NCBI GenBank assembly: GCA_030696695.1
Contig: JAUYRP010000021.1
Coordinates: forward strand, 186,001-250,000
Length of the DNA: 64,000 nt
Direction of reading: 5' to 3'
From: Methylophilus sp.
GTDB taxonomy: Bacteria > Pseudomonadota > Gammaproteobacteria > Burkholderiales > Methylophilaceae
In this document: piece by piece, positions 20,448 to 28,913 of the stretch
Position numbering within the stretch: position 1 is the stretch's first letter
Layout of the letters: each line of letters opens with the position of its first letter
The notes under the pieces: generated by a model
Told to the model about the DNA's origin: nothing
The model's database searches: none
What the model saw: the letters and a program-made list of their open reading frames with translations, nothing else
Made by a program: the position numbers and the translations under genes

Positions 20448-20606
20448 TTAAGCTACTTTAAAAAACATCATATACAGCATCAAGCCGAAATAGAGAAACG
20501 CAAAAAATCCAACAATCCAGAAAACGCTCAGAAGATTGCGATTGATGGTGTTAAGTTGTAATTCTATAGCCTGTAATTTGGCAATGGTTTCTGTATCATG
20601 ATTCAT
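20448..20606 (-). CDS. Small single-span membrane protein (52 aa)
   Basis: A small gene with a strong ribosome-binding site (AAGGAG, 6 bp before the ATG). The protein begins MNHDTETIAKLQAIELQLNT, an amphipathic region, then one clear membrane span (about 27-50, FWIVGFFAFLYFGLMLYMMF). No cysteines, no recognised family. It lies 30 bp upstream of the nuclease fusion on the same strand and 31 bp from the divergent MOSC gene. Function unknown. Confidence 0.75.
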   Translation of the reverse strand: MNHDTETIAKLQAIELQLNTINRNLLSVFWIVGFFAFLYFGLMLYMMFFKVA

Positions 20607-20637
20607 TTGAAACTCCTTAAATAATAGCTACTTCACC

Positions 20638-21207
20638 ATGACCAGCGCCAGCGCAACTAATTCCACGATTCAACAGCTTACTCAACATTTTCCGCTACAT
20701 GGCAGATTAGAAGCTATTTTAATTCGCCCCGCGCGAGGTGTTAGCTGCATCTCTGTGCCCACTGTAGAGGCCATAGCTGGCAAAGGATTACTGGGCGATA
20801 GGAGCAGCGATAGTGTTTCTCGAAACCCTCTAGGAAGCAACAGACAAGTAACCTTGATTCAAGCAGAGCACTTACCCGTCATCAGCGCGCTCATGCGCAA
20901 ACAAATCTATCCAGAAATGCTGCGTAGGAATTTAGTGGTATCTGGCTTGAATTTACTCGCAGCAAAGCCGCTGTTTAAACACTTGCCGATACAGCTACTA
21001 ATTGGCGAAGTGATTTTAGAAGTGACTGGTCCTTGTGAACCTTGCAGCAAAATGGAGCGAATACTAGGAACGGGCGGATACAATGTCATGCGTGGTCATG
21101 GCGGCGTAACCGCAAAAATAGTGAAAGGCGGCCTACTGCATTGTGGTGACAACATTTGTTGCAGCACACGCAACTTGAACCTCAGCTCCCAACCGCAATT
21201 ATTCTAA
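20638..21207 (+). CDS. MOSC-domain protein
   Basis: A 189-residue MOSC-domain protein. The core runs from about residue 20 to 175 (GKGLLGDRSS, RQVTLIQAEHL, RRNLVVSGLNL, then TGPCEPCSKME with the conserved MOSC cysteine, and MRGHGGVTAKIV). MOSC proteins handle molybdenum-cofactor-linked sulfur or N-hydroxylated compounds; this single-domain form has no assigned substrate. The divergent small gene starts only 31 bp away, so its promoter must lie partly within that gene. Confidence 0.85.
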   Translation: MTSASATNSTIQQLTQHFPLHGRLEAILIRPARGVSCISVPTVEAIAGKGLLGDRSSDSVSRNPLGSNRQVTLIQAEHLPVISALMRKQIYPEMLRRNLVVSGLNLLAAKPLFKHLPIQLLIGEVILEVTGPCEPCSKMERILGTGGYNVMRGHGGVTAKIVKGGLLHCGDNICCSTRNLNLSSQPQLF

Positions 21208-21381
21208 TCGTGTGACTGTTTGATTGATAATTGCTTCTGCATAAATATTGCGGCGCTTTAAACAATCAACACTCGTTTTATCTAAACACTTCTCACGTAA
21301 TTTGCAGTCACAACTTTCAGCTAAAATTTGTTCAAGGATTTCTAACGTGCTGCCTACCTGTAGTTTATTTTCAGAAGTCAT
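21199..21381 (-). CDS. Small cysteine-containing hypothetical protein (60 aa)
   Basis: Sixty residues with Cys in a CDCKLREKC-x8-C pattern (residues about 24-40), suggesting a metal site or disulfides. AAGGTGA lies about 9 bp before the ATG. The end overlaps the convergent MOSC stop by 9 bp. I do not recognise the family; it could be spurious. Confidence 0.45.
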   Translation of the reverse strand: MTSENKLQVGSTLEILEQILAESCDCKLREKCLDKTSVDCLKRRNIYAEAIINQTVTRLE

Positions 21382-21515
21382 TTTTCATTCACCTTATATG
21401 CATTTAAGTATTATTAGCCAGTTAAGTGTATTAGACAAATAATCTTCAATAGCACAGCATACATCGCTACTAAGTGTTAGTTGCAATCAGTTTTACAGTA
21501 AAAAGCGTTGCGCAA

Positions 21516-21542
21516 TAAAAAACCCGCCATTAAGCGGGTTTT
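21516..21542 (-). terminator. Terminator after tRNA-Lys
   Basis: On the minus strand AACCCGC-TTAATG-GCGGGTT followed by a T run, 33 bp past the tRNA 3' end. A second short inverted repeat (GTTTAC / GTAAAC, 21548-21566) lies between the tRNA and the hairpin. Confidence 0.75.
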
Positions 21543-21574
21543 AAACTGTTTACATGTATTGTAAACAAACTATT

Positions 21575-21650
21575 TGGTAGGGTGTGCGGGGATCGAACCC
21601 ACGACAAACGGATTAAAAGTCCGCTGCTCTACCAGCTGAGCTAACACCCC
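21575..21650 (-). tRNA. tRNA-Lys (anticodon TTT)
   Basis: A 76-nt cloverleaf with encoded CCA. The acceptor stem GGGGTGT pairs with ACACCCT (one G-T wobble), with discriminator A. The D loop reads AGCTCAGCTGGTAGAGC, the anticodon loop GACTTTTAATC gives TTT, and the T arm GTGGGTTCGATCCC is canonical. Confidence 0.96.
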
Positions 21651-21698
21651 ATTTTGAAACATTGCTTGATTAGGCGCGCCCAAAAATGCAAGACCGCG

Positions 21699-21727
21699 AT
21701 TATGCGATAAACCCACCCTCTGGTCAA
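21699..21727 (-). promoter_or_regulatory. Sigma-70-type promoter of tRNA-Lys
   Basis: Minus strand TTGACC (21722-21727), 17-bp spacer, CATAAT (21699-21704), about 49 bp upstream of the tRNA 5' end. Confidence 0.65.
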
Positions 21728-21813
21728 TGGCTGTTTACGTTTTTTGTCACATTTTCTGTGTAAATCGTATTTTTTTTAACATTCAAAGAAATTTGGGCGT
21801 CGCAGAAATGAAA

Positions 21814-23178
21814 TTAACGCATGCCAGGGAATTTTCCACCCATCAGACCACCCATGCCGCGCATCATTTTTGCCATGCCGCCCTTGCTAAACATTTTCAT
21901 CATCTTTTGCGTTTCTTCAAACTGATTAAGTAAGCGGTTCACCTCTTGTACTTGCACCCCACTACCCGCTGCAATACGCTTTTTACGTGTCGCTTTAATG
22001 AGTTCAGGCTTGCGGCGTTCCAAAGGTGTCATGCTGTTGATAATGCCTTCTATACGCCTTAAAGACTTATCTGCATCCTCATTGTTCACTTTTTGCGCCA
22101 TGCCCGCGAGTTGGGCTGGCATTTTGTCCATTAACGCGCCCATACCACCCATTTTACGCATTTGCATCATTTGGCTTTTAAAGTCTTCTAAATCAAATTT
22201 ACTGCCGGATTTGATTTTATCAGCGACTTTTTGCGCCTCTGCCATATCAACATTTTTATGTGCTTGCTCAATTAGCCCAAGCACATCGCCCATGCCTAAA
22301 ATACGGCCTGCCATACGGTCAGGGTAAAACGGCTCTAAGCCATCCACCTTCTCGCTGACACCAATAAATTTAATTGGCTTACCCGTTACATGACGCACTG
22401 AGAGCGCCGCGCCCCCTCGTGCATCACCATCCAACTTAGTCAGCACAACACCTGTCAGTGGCAATGTTTCACCAAACGCTTTGGCGGTATTAATCGCATC
22501 CTGCCCTTGCATGGCATCCACCACAAACAAGGTTTCGGTTGGGTTCAACTGCACATGTAGCGCTTTAATTTCAGCCATCATAGCTTCATCAATGCCTAAG
22601 CGACCGGCCGTATCGAAAATCACCACTTCATAGTAATTCTTTTTAGCATACTCCAAAGTCAGTGCTGCAATTTCGCTAGGCTTTTGATTGGCATGGCTAT
22701 CAAAACAATCCACATCAAGTTGTTTAGCTAGCGTTTGCAACTGAGCAATTGCGGCTGGTCGATAAATATCGGCACTGGCCAACAATACTTTTTTCTTTTG
22801 CGCTTTGAGTAATTTCGCTAGCTTGGCAGATGTGGTGGTTTTACCAGAACCTTGTAAGCCAGCCATTAAAATAATGACGGGTGGCACAGCCGATAAATTC
22901 AACGGCACATTGGCTTTGCCCATCAACTCTGTTAACTCTTCATTGACCACCTCTATCACAGCTTGGCCAGGTGTGAGGCTTTGCAGCACTTCACGGCCTT
23001 GCGCACGCGCTTTAACTTTAGCAATAAAGTCTTTCACTACCGGTAGTGCGACGTCTGCTTCTAATAACGCCATACGTACTTCACGCATTGCGTCCGCAAT
23101 ATTGTCCTCTGTTAGACGTGCTTGCCCACGTAAGTTTTTGATAACCCCTTGTAAGCGACCTGTTAAGTTTTCTAGCAT
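21814..23178 (-). CDS. ffh: Signal recognition particle protein Ffh
   Basis: The 454-residue SRP GTPase that targets membrane proteins. The N domain is at 1-90, and the G domain has GLQGSGKTTTSAKLAKLL (P-loop), DTAGR, and TKLDGDARGG. The methionine-rich M domain (about 300-454: MMQMRKMGGMGALMDKMP, and a Gly/Met-rich end) binds 4.5S RNA and signal peptides. The neighbour on the other strand is the ypjD-like gene, an arrangement conserved in many proteobacteria. Confidence 0.98.
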   Translation of the reverse strand: MLENLTGRLQGVIKNLRGQARLTEDNIADAMREVRMALLEADVALPVVKDFIAKVKARAQGREVLQSLTPGQAVIEVVNEELTELMGKANVPLNLSAVPPVIILMAGLQGSGKTTTSAKLAKLLKAQKKKVLLASADIYRPAAIAQLQTLAKQLDVDCFDSHANQKPSEIAALTLEYAKKNYYEVVIFDTAGRLGIDEAMMAEIKALHVQLNPTETLFVVDAMQGQDAINTAKAFGETLPLTGVVLTKLDGDARGGAALSVRHVTGKPIKFIGVSEKVDGLEPFYPDRMAGRILGMGDVLGLIEQAHKNVDMAEAQKVADKIKSGSKFDLEDFKSQMMQMRKMGGMGALMDKMPAQLAGMAQKVNNEDADKSLRRIEGIINSMTPLERRKPELIKATRKKRIAAGSGVQVQEVNRLLNQFEETQKMMKMFSKGGMAKMMRGMGGLMGGKFPGMR

Positions 23179-23255
23179 GTGAGTTTTACCTTTTCGAAGA
23201 ATGCTAATTTTACATCATGCTATGCGTTTGACGCGACTTTTGCCATAATTGCATC

Positions 23256-24077
23256 ATGCACCATTTGATTCCTTACCTTGTCGTCGCCTTTATTTATGCT
23301 GCTGTAGCAGTTGATTTTTGGCGCTCAGTAAAACTAGAACTAAGCTCTTCAGAGGCCAACTCATCCCTTAGCTTACATAGAACGATGATTGCATTAGGTT
23401 TGATGCTGCACGGCTATTTGTTGTATCGCGATATATTTGCAATTGGCGGATTTAATTTAGGGTTTTATTACGCGCTATCTGCGATTCTATGGCTCACCAT
23501 GCTGATTTACTGGCTTGCTGATTTTAAACATGAGCTACACAGCCTGCAGGCATTTGTATTACCTCCCGCGGCTTTATTTGTGTTGTTACCCGCATTTGCC
23601 ATTAAGAACTATTACCTGCCAACGGCAGAGGCTGGCCTATTTATGACGCATATTGCAATTGCTATCTTAGCCTATAGCTTGTTTACCTTTGCTGCACTGC
23701 ATGCATTGCTCATGGCAGTCGCTGAGCGCACTTTGCACAAGCAACCTACCTTCATCAAGCTGCCAAGTTTTCCACCCCTAATCGTGATGGACAGCTTGCT
23801 GTTTAAAGTGATCACTGCTGGTTTTGTTTTACTCACCATTACACTCATCAGTGGAATGCTGTTCTCTGAACAAATTTTTGGCAAACCTTTACAAGGGAAC
23901 CACAAAACCATCTTCTCAATTGCCTCATGGTGCATATACGCATGGTTATTGGTTGGTCGCTACCGCTACGGCTGGCGTGGCAAAACTGCGGTACGCTGGA
24001 CATTGTTTGGGTTCTTACTGTTGCTATTGGCCTATATTGGCAGTCGATTTGTATTGCATATATTGCTAGGAAAGTAA
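23256..24077 (+). CDS. ypjD: CcsA/YpjD-like inner-membrane protein
   Basis: A 273-residue protein with about eight membrane spans, matching the cytochrome-c-assembly-like (HemX/YpjD) family. ASWCIYAWLLVGRYRYGWRG near residues 225-245 is typical, and histidines in and near membrane segments could bind haem. YpjD of enteric bacteria is not part of the cytochrome c machinery and its role is not settled. It is divergent from ffh with 77 bp between them. Confidence 0.8.
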   Translation: MHHLIPYLVVAFIYAAVAVDFWRSVKLELSSSEANSSLSLHRTMIALGLMLHGYLLYRDIFAIGGFNLGFYYALSAILWLTMLIYWLADFKHELHSLQAFVLPPAALFVLLPAFAIKNYYLPTAEAGLFMTHIAIAILAYSLFTFAALHALLMAVAERTLHKQPTFIKLPSFPPLIVMDSLLFKVITAGFVLLTITLISGMLFSEQIFGKPLQGNHKTIFSIASWCIYAWLLVGRYRYGWRGKTAVRWTLFGFLLLLLAYIGSRFVLHILLGK

Positions 24078-24104
24078 CTAAAAGCGCAGCAAATGACAAC
24101 TAGT

Positions 24105-25271
24105 TCAATTGGGTGGCCAATTACTTGGCGCATACAATGCATTAGTTTCTCCTACATCGTGTTTCACTAATTTGCCAATTCTGTTTGTTAATGAATCATG
24201 GGCAATAACGTTATCTTTCACATAAAACACTCTTTTTCCGAGACCATTGCCTAGCTTCAATAAGGACTTCCAAGGCTTATGTGCAGTCGCCTCTGCATTG
24301 GGTGCAATGGCTTGAATGTCGTCTTTAAAGAGGACACCATAGTGTTGAAACTGTTGGATCATCCACTGCAAAGCACCGTCAGACAACCCTTGTTCAGCAT
24401 AACCGCCGCCCACATCCGAATGCGCACCTGGGAAGATGACTTGCTGAATACCCGCTCTAGGATTCCACAATGTGGGGGTAAACAACATGCGCGCTTCATC
24501 CAGTGCAATTGCATGCAAGCCATACTGCACTTTAGGGCTTAGATCCAAATCAGCAAAACTAAATGCATCCCTCACTTCTGCACGCTTGTCGTCAAACTCA
24601 AAATCTGGAATACCTAAAGAGCCAACCGTATCCCAAACACCCACCACTTTTACAGGTACACCTTTTATAAAATCACTTTCTTGTAACGTTGCACTGAGTA
24701 TGTAGTTTTTAATGCTGGTAAATGCAGTCAATAGATTTTGTAATCGGTGGGTATATTTGTCATAAGTGATCCCACTTCGATAGCTGTACCAAGCGCGTTG
24801 CGCCATCTCGTAAGACTCCGCATCACCCTGTTGATACTTTGTCGCTAACAATCCTTTTGCCGTAATTAATCCAGCGAGTGCTCTAGCAGTATAGGCGCCA
24901 CGGCTAAACCCAACGATATAAATGGCATCGCCCGGCGTATAGTTTCTGGAAATAAAGGTATAGCCTCTTGCAATGCGCTCAATTAAGCCAAACCCAAGCG
25001 CACCGCCCATTGCCCGTTTTAACTTGAATGCAGAGTTGCCTACCCCATTGATGTATTTGGCAATTTGCTTCACTTGGCCAGCATGTACATACGATTTTTC
25101 GTATTCCAGTATGTGACCAGTCTTTTCTATCAATTCGATAGGCGTTGTTGCAACACCAGATAAGTAATTGAAAAAGGTGTAAACATTAGAGACCGCGTCT
25201 ACTTTGTTCTCTGCCTCAGTCCCTGAGTTGTTCCAAGTGCCGTCTGCACAAAAAATGATATTTTTTGACAT
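24105..25271 (-). CDS. DUF2235 alpha/beta-hydrolase-like protein
   Basis: The start at 25271 (MSKNIIFCADGTWNNSG) has GGGGGG immediately upstream and is preferred over an upstream codon at 25301. This gives 388 residues. The DUF2235 hallmarks are the FCADGTWNN start, YIVGFSRGAYTARALAGLI (GxSxG nucleophile elbow, about residue 115-133) and HSDVGGGY (His/Asp of the triad). Related proteins include phospholipase effectors of type VI secretion, but no VgrG, Hcp or immunity-like gene lies nearby and there is no signal peptide. Probably a cytoplasmic lipase/esterase-type enzyme of unknown substrate. Confidence 0.82.
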   Translation of the reverse strand: MSKNIIFCADGTWNNSGTEAENKVDAVSNVYTFFNYLSGVATTPIELIEKTGHILEYEKSYVHAGQVKQIAKYINGVGNSAFKLKRAMGGALGFGLIERIARGYTFISRNYTPGDAIYIVGFSRGAYTARALAGLITAKGLLATKYQQGDAESYEMAQRAWYSYRSGITYDKYTHRLQNLLTAFTSIKNYILSATLQESDFIKGVPVKVVGVWDTVGSLGIPDFEFDDKRAEVRDAFSFADLDLSPKVQYGLHAIALDEARMLFTPTLWNPRAGIQQVIFPGAHSDVGGGYAEQGLSDGALQWMIQQFQHYGVLFKDDIQAIAPNAEATAHKPWKSLLKLGNGLGKRVFYVKDNVIAHDSLTNRIGKLVKHDVGETNALYAPSNWPPN

Positions 25272-25370
25272 GCATCCCCCCCACAGATTGAAATGGTCCA
25301 CTTTGATGTGAGGGATAGACTAAAGATTTTTTAGATAATCGACAACTACCTAAATTGGGGTTGGACGAAT

Positions 25371-26048
25371 TTAGTCGCCACGTAGACTAATGCACGGCCA
25401 CTGATGTTGCTGAGCATAGGTAAGTAAGGTGGGATCTGCATCCACCGCCACTGGATTTGTGACCAGTTTCATTAGCGGCAAATCATTGTGCGAATCGCTG
25501 TAAAAATAGCTGGTTTTGTAATCGCTCAAAGTGTTGCCTCTCTCTGACAGCCAGTCGTTCAGGCGCGTCACTTTGCCTTCCTGAAAGCTAGGTACACCAC
25601 TTACACCACCGGTGAATTTACCGTCGATCATCTCGGGATCTGTGCCGATCAAATGTTCAATGCCATAGGCCGTGGCAATAGGCTTAGTGACAAAACTATT
25701 GGTTGCAGTAATCACCAAACACAAATCGCCATTGGCTTTGTGCTGATTGACCAAATTTTTTGCCTTGTCAGTCATCATCGGACGGATGACTTTTTCCATG
25801 TATTTAAGATGCAATTGATCTAAAAAAGCTTTGGGATGCTGTGACAATGGTTGCAACTGAAATTTCAAGAAGGCATAAATATCCAGACACCCATTTTTGT
25901 AATCTTGGTAAAACTGCTCATTACGCTCATGATGTGTGTTCGCATCGAGCAAACCTTGTTCAATTAAAAATAAGCTCCAGTTGTAATCACTGTCACCCGC
26001 TAATAAAGTGTTGTCTAAATCAAATAAGGCTAAATTTTGTGTGGTCAT
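25371..26048 (-). CDS. HAD-superfamily phosphatase (subfamily IB, SerB-like)
   Basis: A 225-residue HAD hydrolase. LFDLDNTLLAGDSDYNW holds the nucleophile Asp (motif I), LVITATNSF motif II, and YFYSDSHNDLPLMKLV motif IV. The family includes phosphoserine phosphatases and phosphatidylglycerophosphatase-type enzymes; substrate unknown. The start overlaps the stop of the EamA permease gene as ATGA, so the two are translated together. Confidence 0.88.
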   Translation of the reverse strand: MTTQNLALFDLDNTLLAGDSDYNWSLFLIEQGLLDANTHHERNEQFYQDYKNGCLDIYAFLKFQLQPLSQHPKAFLDQLHLKYMEKVIRPMMTDKAKNLVNQHKANGDLCLVITATNSFVTKPIATAYGIEHLIGTDPEMIDGKFTGGVSGVPSFQEGKVTRLNDWLSERGNTLSDYKTSYFYSDSHNDLPLMKLVTNPVAVDADPTLLTYAQQHQWPCISLRGD

Positions 26049-26920
26049 ACTTCTTTATTCTCTGCAGTTAGGACTAGAAACACGCCTACCAAAATAACAG
26101 CAAGCGCAAGATATTCGTTGTGGGTGACCTCTTCATTAGCTAACCAAATACCAACGGCAAACGCCACGACTGGATTGACAAAAGTATTGCTACTTGCCAC
26201 CAGTGGTCGCACGGTTTTAAGCAAATATTGATAGGCACTGTAAGCAACGAGTGAGCCAAGTACAATCAAAAACAAAATGGCTGCCCATGATCGTGTGCTC
26301 ACCACTTCAGGCCATGACTCACCAGCGTAAGCACTTACTAACATTAGAGCAATACCACCAGCCAACATTTGACAACCCGCCCCCATTAAACCTTTAGGCA
26401 TAGCCAAATGCTTACCCCAAACCGAGCCAAAGGACCAAGTCGCTGCAGCAAATATTAACAGCAAGGCACTGGTGATATCCCCGTGCAAACTACCGCCTAT
26501 ATTTAACAGCACTATGCCCAATAATCCGATGACAATCCCCAACCACTCTTTGTTGGTAATTTTATGCCCCCAGAACGAGGAAAATATTGCCATCCAAATT
26601 GGGGCGGTGGCAATAGCTAATGCCGCCACACTAGAACTCACCGTTTGTTGCACATAACACACTGTGCCATTGCCCATGGCTGGCAACAATATACCCACAA
26701 TCGTTGCGCCCATCCATTCTTGCCGCGTTGGATTAGGGCTACCTAAACAACGCATCGCCACATACATGATGATACCTGCCAACGTAAAGCGAATGCCGCC
26801 CATCAAAAATGGCGGGAAACTCTCAATACCAAAACGAATGGCTAAGTAGGTTGAGCCCCATATAAAGTAGGTACAAAATAAGGCTGCAACAATCCACCCA
26901 GTCTGTTGTTTTATCTGCAT
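26045..26920 (-). CDS. EamA/DMT-family permease
   Basis: A 291-residue inner-membrane transporter with about ten spans in two EamA repeats (FIWGSTYLAIRFGIESFPPF in the first). It resembles the YedA/RhaT-type exporters of amino acids or metabolites. The start is the ATG at 26920 (MQIKQQTGW); an upstream GTG at 26965 lies inside the leuA terminator hairpin and is unlikely. It overlaps the HAD gene by 4 bp. Confidence 0.85.
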   Translation of the reverse strand: MQIKQQTGWIVAALFCTYFIWGSTYLAIRFGIESFPPFLMGGIRFTLAGIIMYVAMRCLGSPNPTRQEWMGATIVGILLPAMGNGTVCYVQQTVSSSVAALAIATAPIWMAIFSSFWGHKITNKEWLGIVIGLLGIVLLNIGGSLHGDITSALLLIFAAATWSFGSVWGKHLAMPKGLMGAGCQMLAGGIALMLVSAYAGESWPEVVSTRSWAAILFLIVLGSLVAYSAYQYLLKTVRPLVASSNTFVNPVVAFAVGIWLANEEVTHNEYLALAVILVGVFLVLTAENKEV

Positions 26921-26933
26921 CCGATATATTTCT

Positions 26934-26970
26934 AAAAAAGAAAAGGCGTGCATCAGATACCACACGCCTT
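26934..26970 (-). terminator. Terminator after leuA
   Basis: On the minus strand AAGGCGTG pairs with CACGCCTT across a 12-nt loop, then TTTTCTTTTTT. It lies about 58 bp past the leuA stop and just upstream of the permease start. Confidence 0.8.
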
Positions 26971-27028
26971 GATTAACGATGAATCAATCACCACTACACG
27001 TTTGTAGTTGTAATGAAACTACATGCCT

Positions 27029-28585
27029 TTACAACTGTGGGTTTAACTTTTCGGCCTTAGCATGCAATTTGTTTAAGCCATTTAAGTAGGCCTTAGCAGA
27101 AGCCACTACAATGTCCGTGTCCGCACCTTGCCCGTTGACAATACGCCCACCTTTTGCCAAACGCACTGTCACCTCGCCTTGGGCATCGGTACCGCTAGTG
27201 ATGTTATTCACAGAATAAAGTAACAACTCAGCTTCGCTGTTTACAATCTGCTCAATCGCTTTAAATGTCGCATCCACGGGCCCGCCACCATCAGATTCCG
27301 CACGTTTTTCCGCGCCTTCATCTGATAATGTAATAAGTGCATGCGGCGTTTCACCAGTTTGCGAAGCCACTTGCAAATAGACCAATTTGTAGCATTCAGA
27401 CTCTTCATGCACAAATTCATCGCTGACCAACGCATGTAAATCTTCATCAAAGATGTCAGATTTTTTATCTGCCAAGTCTTTAAAACGGGCAAATGCCGCA
27501 TTCAATGCATCTTCACTTGATAACTCAATCCCTAACTCTTTTAAGCGCGTTCTAAATGCGTTACGGCCAGACAATTTACCTAAGGTTAATTTATTGGCAT
27601 TCCAACCCACATCTTCTGCACGCATGATCTCGTAAGTCTCACGATGTTTTAACACCCCATCTTGATGAATACCACTCTCATGCGCAAATGCATTGGCACC
27701 TACAATTGCTTTGTTGGGTTGTACAGGATAACCCGTAATGGTGGACACCAATTTACTGGTCGGCACAATCTGTGTGGTATCAATGCGCGTGGTTAAATTG
27801 AAAATATCGCTGCGGGTTTTAATCGCCATCACGACTTCTTCTAAACTGGCATTACCTGCACGCTCGCCCAAGCCATTAATCGTGCACTCTACTTGGCGCG
27901 CGCCACCCATCACTGCCGCCAATGAATTGGCAACCGCCATGCCTAAATCGTTATGGCAGTGGGTAGACCATATGACTTTATCTGCGTTTTTCACACGTTG
28001 AATCAAGGTTGCCATGCGTTCACCCCACGGCGCAGGAATACTGTACCCCACTGTATCTGGCACGTTAATGGTCGTTGCCCCAGCTTCAATCACCGCATCA
28101 AATACGCGCACTAAGAAATCAATATCGGATCGCACTGCATCCTCTGCTGAAAATTCCACATCGTGCGTGTATTCCAAAGCCCACTTCACGGCCTGCACCG
28201 CACGCTCCACCACTTGGTCTTCCGTCATACGAAGTTTGTTTTCCATATGAATTTTGCTAGTGGCAATAAAGGTGTGAATACGGCCATTTTTTTCTGGATG
28301 TTGCATCGCAGGTTGAATCGCTTCACCAGCGCGGCGCACATCATTTTCACTAGCACGGGCAAGTGAGCATACGGTTGAGTTGTGTATCAACCCTGCGATG
28401 GTGTGAATGGCATCGAAATCACCTGGACTGGCTGCGGCAAATCCAGCTTCAATCACATTGACGCCTAATTTTTCTAATTGGCGCGCAATACGGATTTTTT
28501 CCTCTTTGGTCATGGCCGCGCCAGGGCTTTGTTCACCATCACGTAACGTGGTGTCAAAAATAATAATTTGCTGATTGTCTTTCAT
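27029..28585 (-). CDS. leuA: 2-isopropylmalate synthase
   Basis: Condenses acetyl-CoA with 2-ketoisovalerate, the committed step to leucine. The 518-residue length is that of the full enzyme with the regulatory domain. [11 protein letters not shown] starts the DRE-TIM barrel, [14 protein letters not shown] is the metal-binding motif, and the C-terminal LeuA dimerisation domain (about 395-510) would sense leucine. AGGA precedes the ATG. A consensus-like promoter and Leu-rich ORF lie upstream. Confidence 0.97.
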   Translation of the reverse strand: MKDNQQIIIFDTTLRDGEQSPGAAMTKEEKIRIARQLEKLGVNVIEAGFAAASPGDFDAIHTIAGLIHNSTVCSLARASENDVRRAGEAIQPAMQHPEKNGRIHTFIATSKIHMENKLRMTEDQVVERAVQAVKWALEYTHDVEFSAEDAVRSDIDFLVRVFDAVIEAGATTINVPDTVGYSIPAPWGERMATLIQRVKNADKVIWSTHCHNDLGMAVANSLAAVMGGARQVECTINGLGERAGNASLEEVVMAIKTRSDIFNLTTRIDTTQIVPTSKLVSTITGYPVQPNKAIVGANAFAHESGIHQDGVLKHRETYEIMRAEDVGWNANKLTLGKLSGRNAFRTRLKELGIELSSEDALNAAFARFKDLADKKSDIFDEDLHALVSDEFVHEESECYKLVYLQVASQTGETPHALITLSDEGAEKRAESDGGGPVDATFKAIEQIVNSEAELLLYSVNNITSGTDAQGEVTVRLAKGGRIVNGQGADTDIVVASAKAYLNGLNKLHAKAEKLNPQL

Positions 28586-28694
28586 ACTGAATTCCTATTG
28601 AGTTGCTGCGATTTTACTCGCAAAGCATAAAAACTTCGAGTGTATGTAGCACGTCTCATGGACGCGAACACGGGAATACTTTGTGTGAGGTGTA

Positions 28695-28829
28695 TTAGTG
28701 TGCGCTGGCGCGCAGCAGTGTAGCTGGAAGTAGTGCTAAATGGCTCTCAATTGCAATAGACGAGTTATCCCGAACAAACTTGTGGTTTGCAGAAAACTCT
28801 TTCAACTGAAATGACTTATTTTTAAACAT
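28695..28829 (-). CDS. Candidate leucine leader peptide ORF
   Basis: A 44-codon ORF from the ATG at 28829 ends LALLPATLLRASAH: five of the last 14 residues are Leu, using TTA, CTA, CTT and CTG codons. It lies between a near-consensus promoter and leuA, as a leuL-type leader would. Against it: the ATG is only 6 nt past the -10 box with no ribosome-binding site, so it would be leaderless, and no T-run terminator was seen. Tentative. Confidence 0.3.
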   Translation of the reverse strand: MFKNKSFQLKEFSANHKFVRDNSSIAIESHLALLPATLLRASAH

Positions 28830-28835
28830 GAATCG

Positions 28836-28864
28836 ATTATAGCCAGCTTTACCATTGTGTTCAA
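28836..28864 (-). promoter_or_regulatory. Sigma-70-type promoter upstream of leuA
   Basis: Minus strand TTGAAC (28859-28864), 17-bp spacer, TATAAT (28836-28841). It gives a leader of roughly 250 nt before leuA. Confidence 0.6.
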
Positions 28865-28913
28865 TCATAAAAATCATGAGATAGCTCACATTTATATGAT
28901 TGAACACGTTGGC

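Larger units (their letters stand above)
28586..28913. other. leuA upstream region (328 bp) between leuA and pssA
   Basis: No conserved gene. It contains a promoter (28836-28864), a Leu-rich short ORF ending at 28695, and a strong hairpin TGCGC-GCCA-GCGCA at the end of that ORF. A second weaker hairpin (CGTC-CATGA-GACG) follows, closer to leuA. Confidence 0.6.

Noticed and set aside
21548-21566. GTTTAC / GTAAAC hairpin downstream of tRNA-Lys as the terminator
   Set aside because: It has no T run; the stronger hairpin at 21516-21542 with T run is the better terminator.
24105-25271. DUF2235 gene as a type VI effector with immunity partner
   Set aside because: No secretion genes or small immunity-like gene next to it, so the effector role is not supported here.
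28695-28907. A longer reading of the leu leader ORF from a GTG at 28907
   Set aside because: The start lies upstream of the likely promoter and within a few bases of the pssA stop, so only the downstream part could be used.
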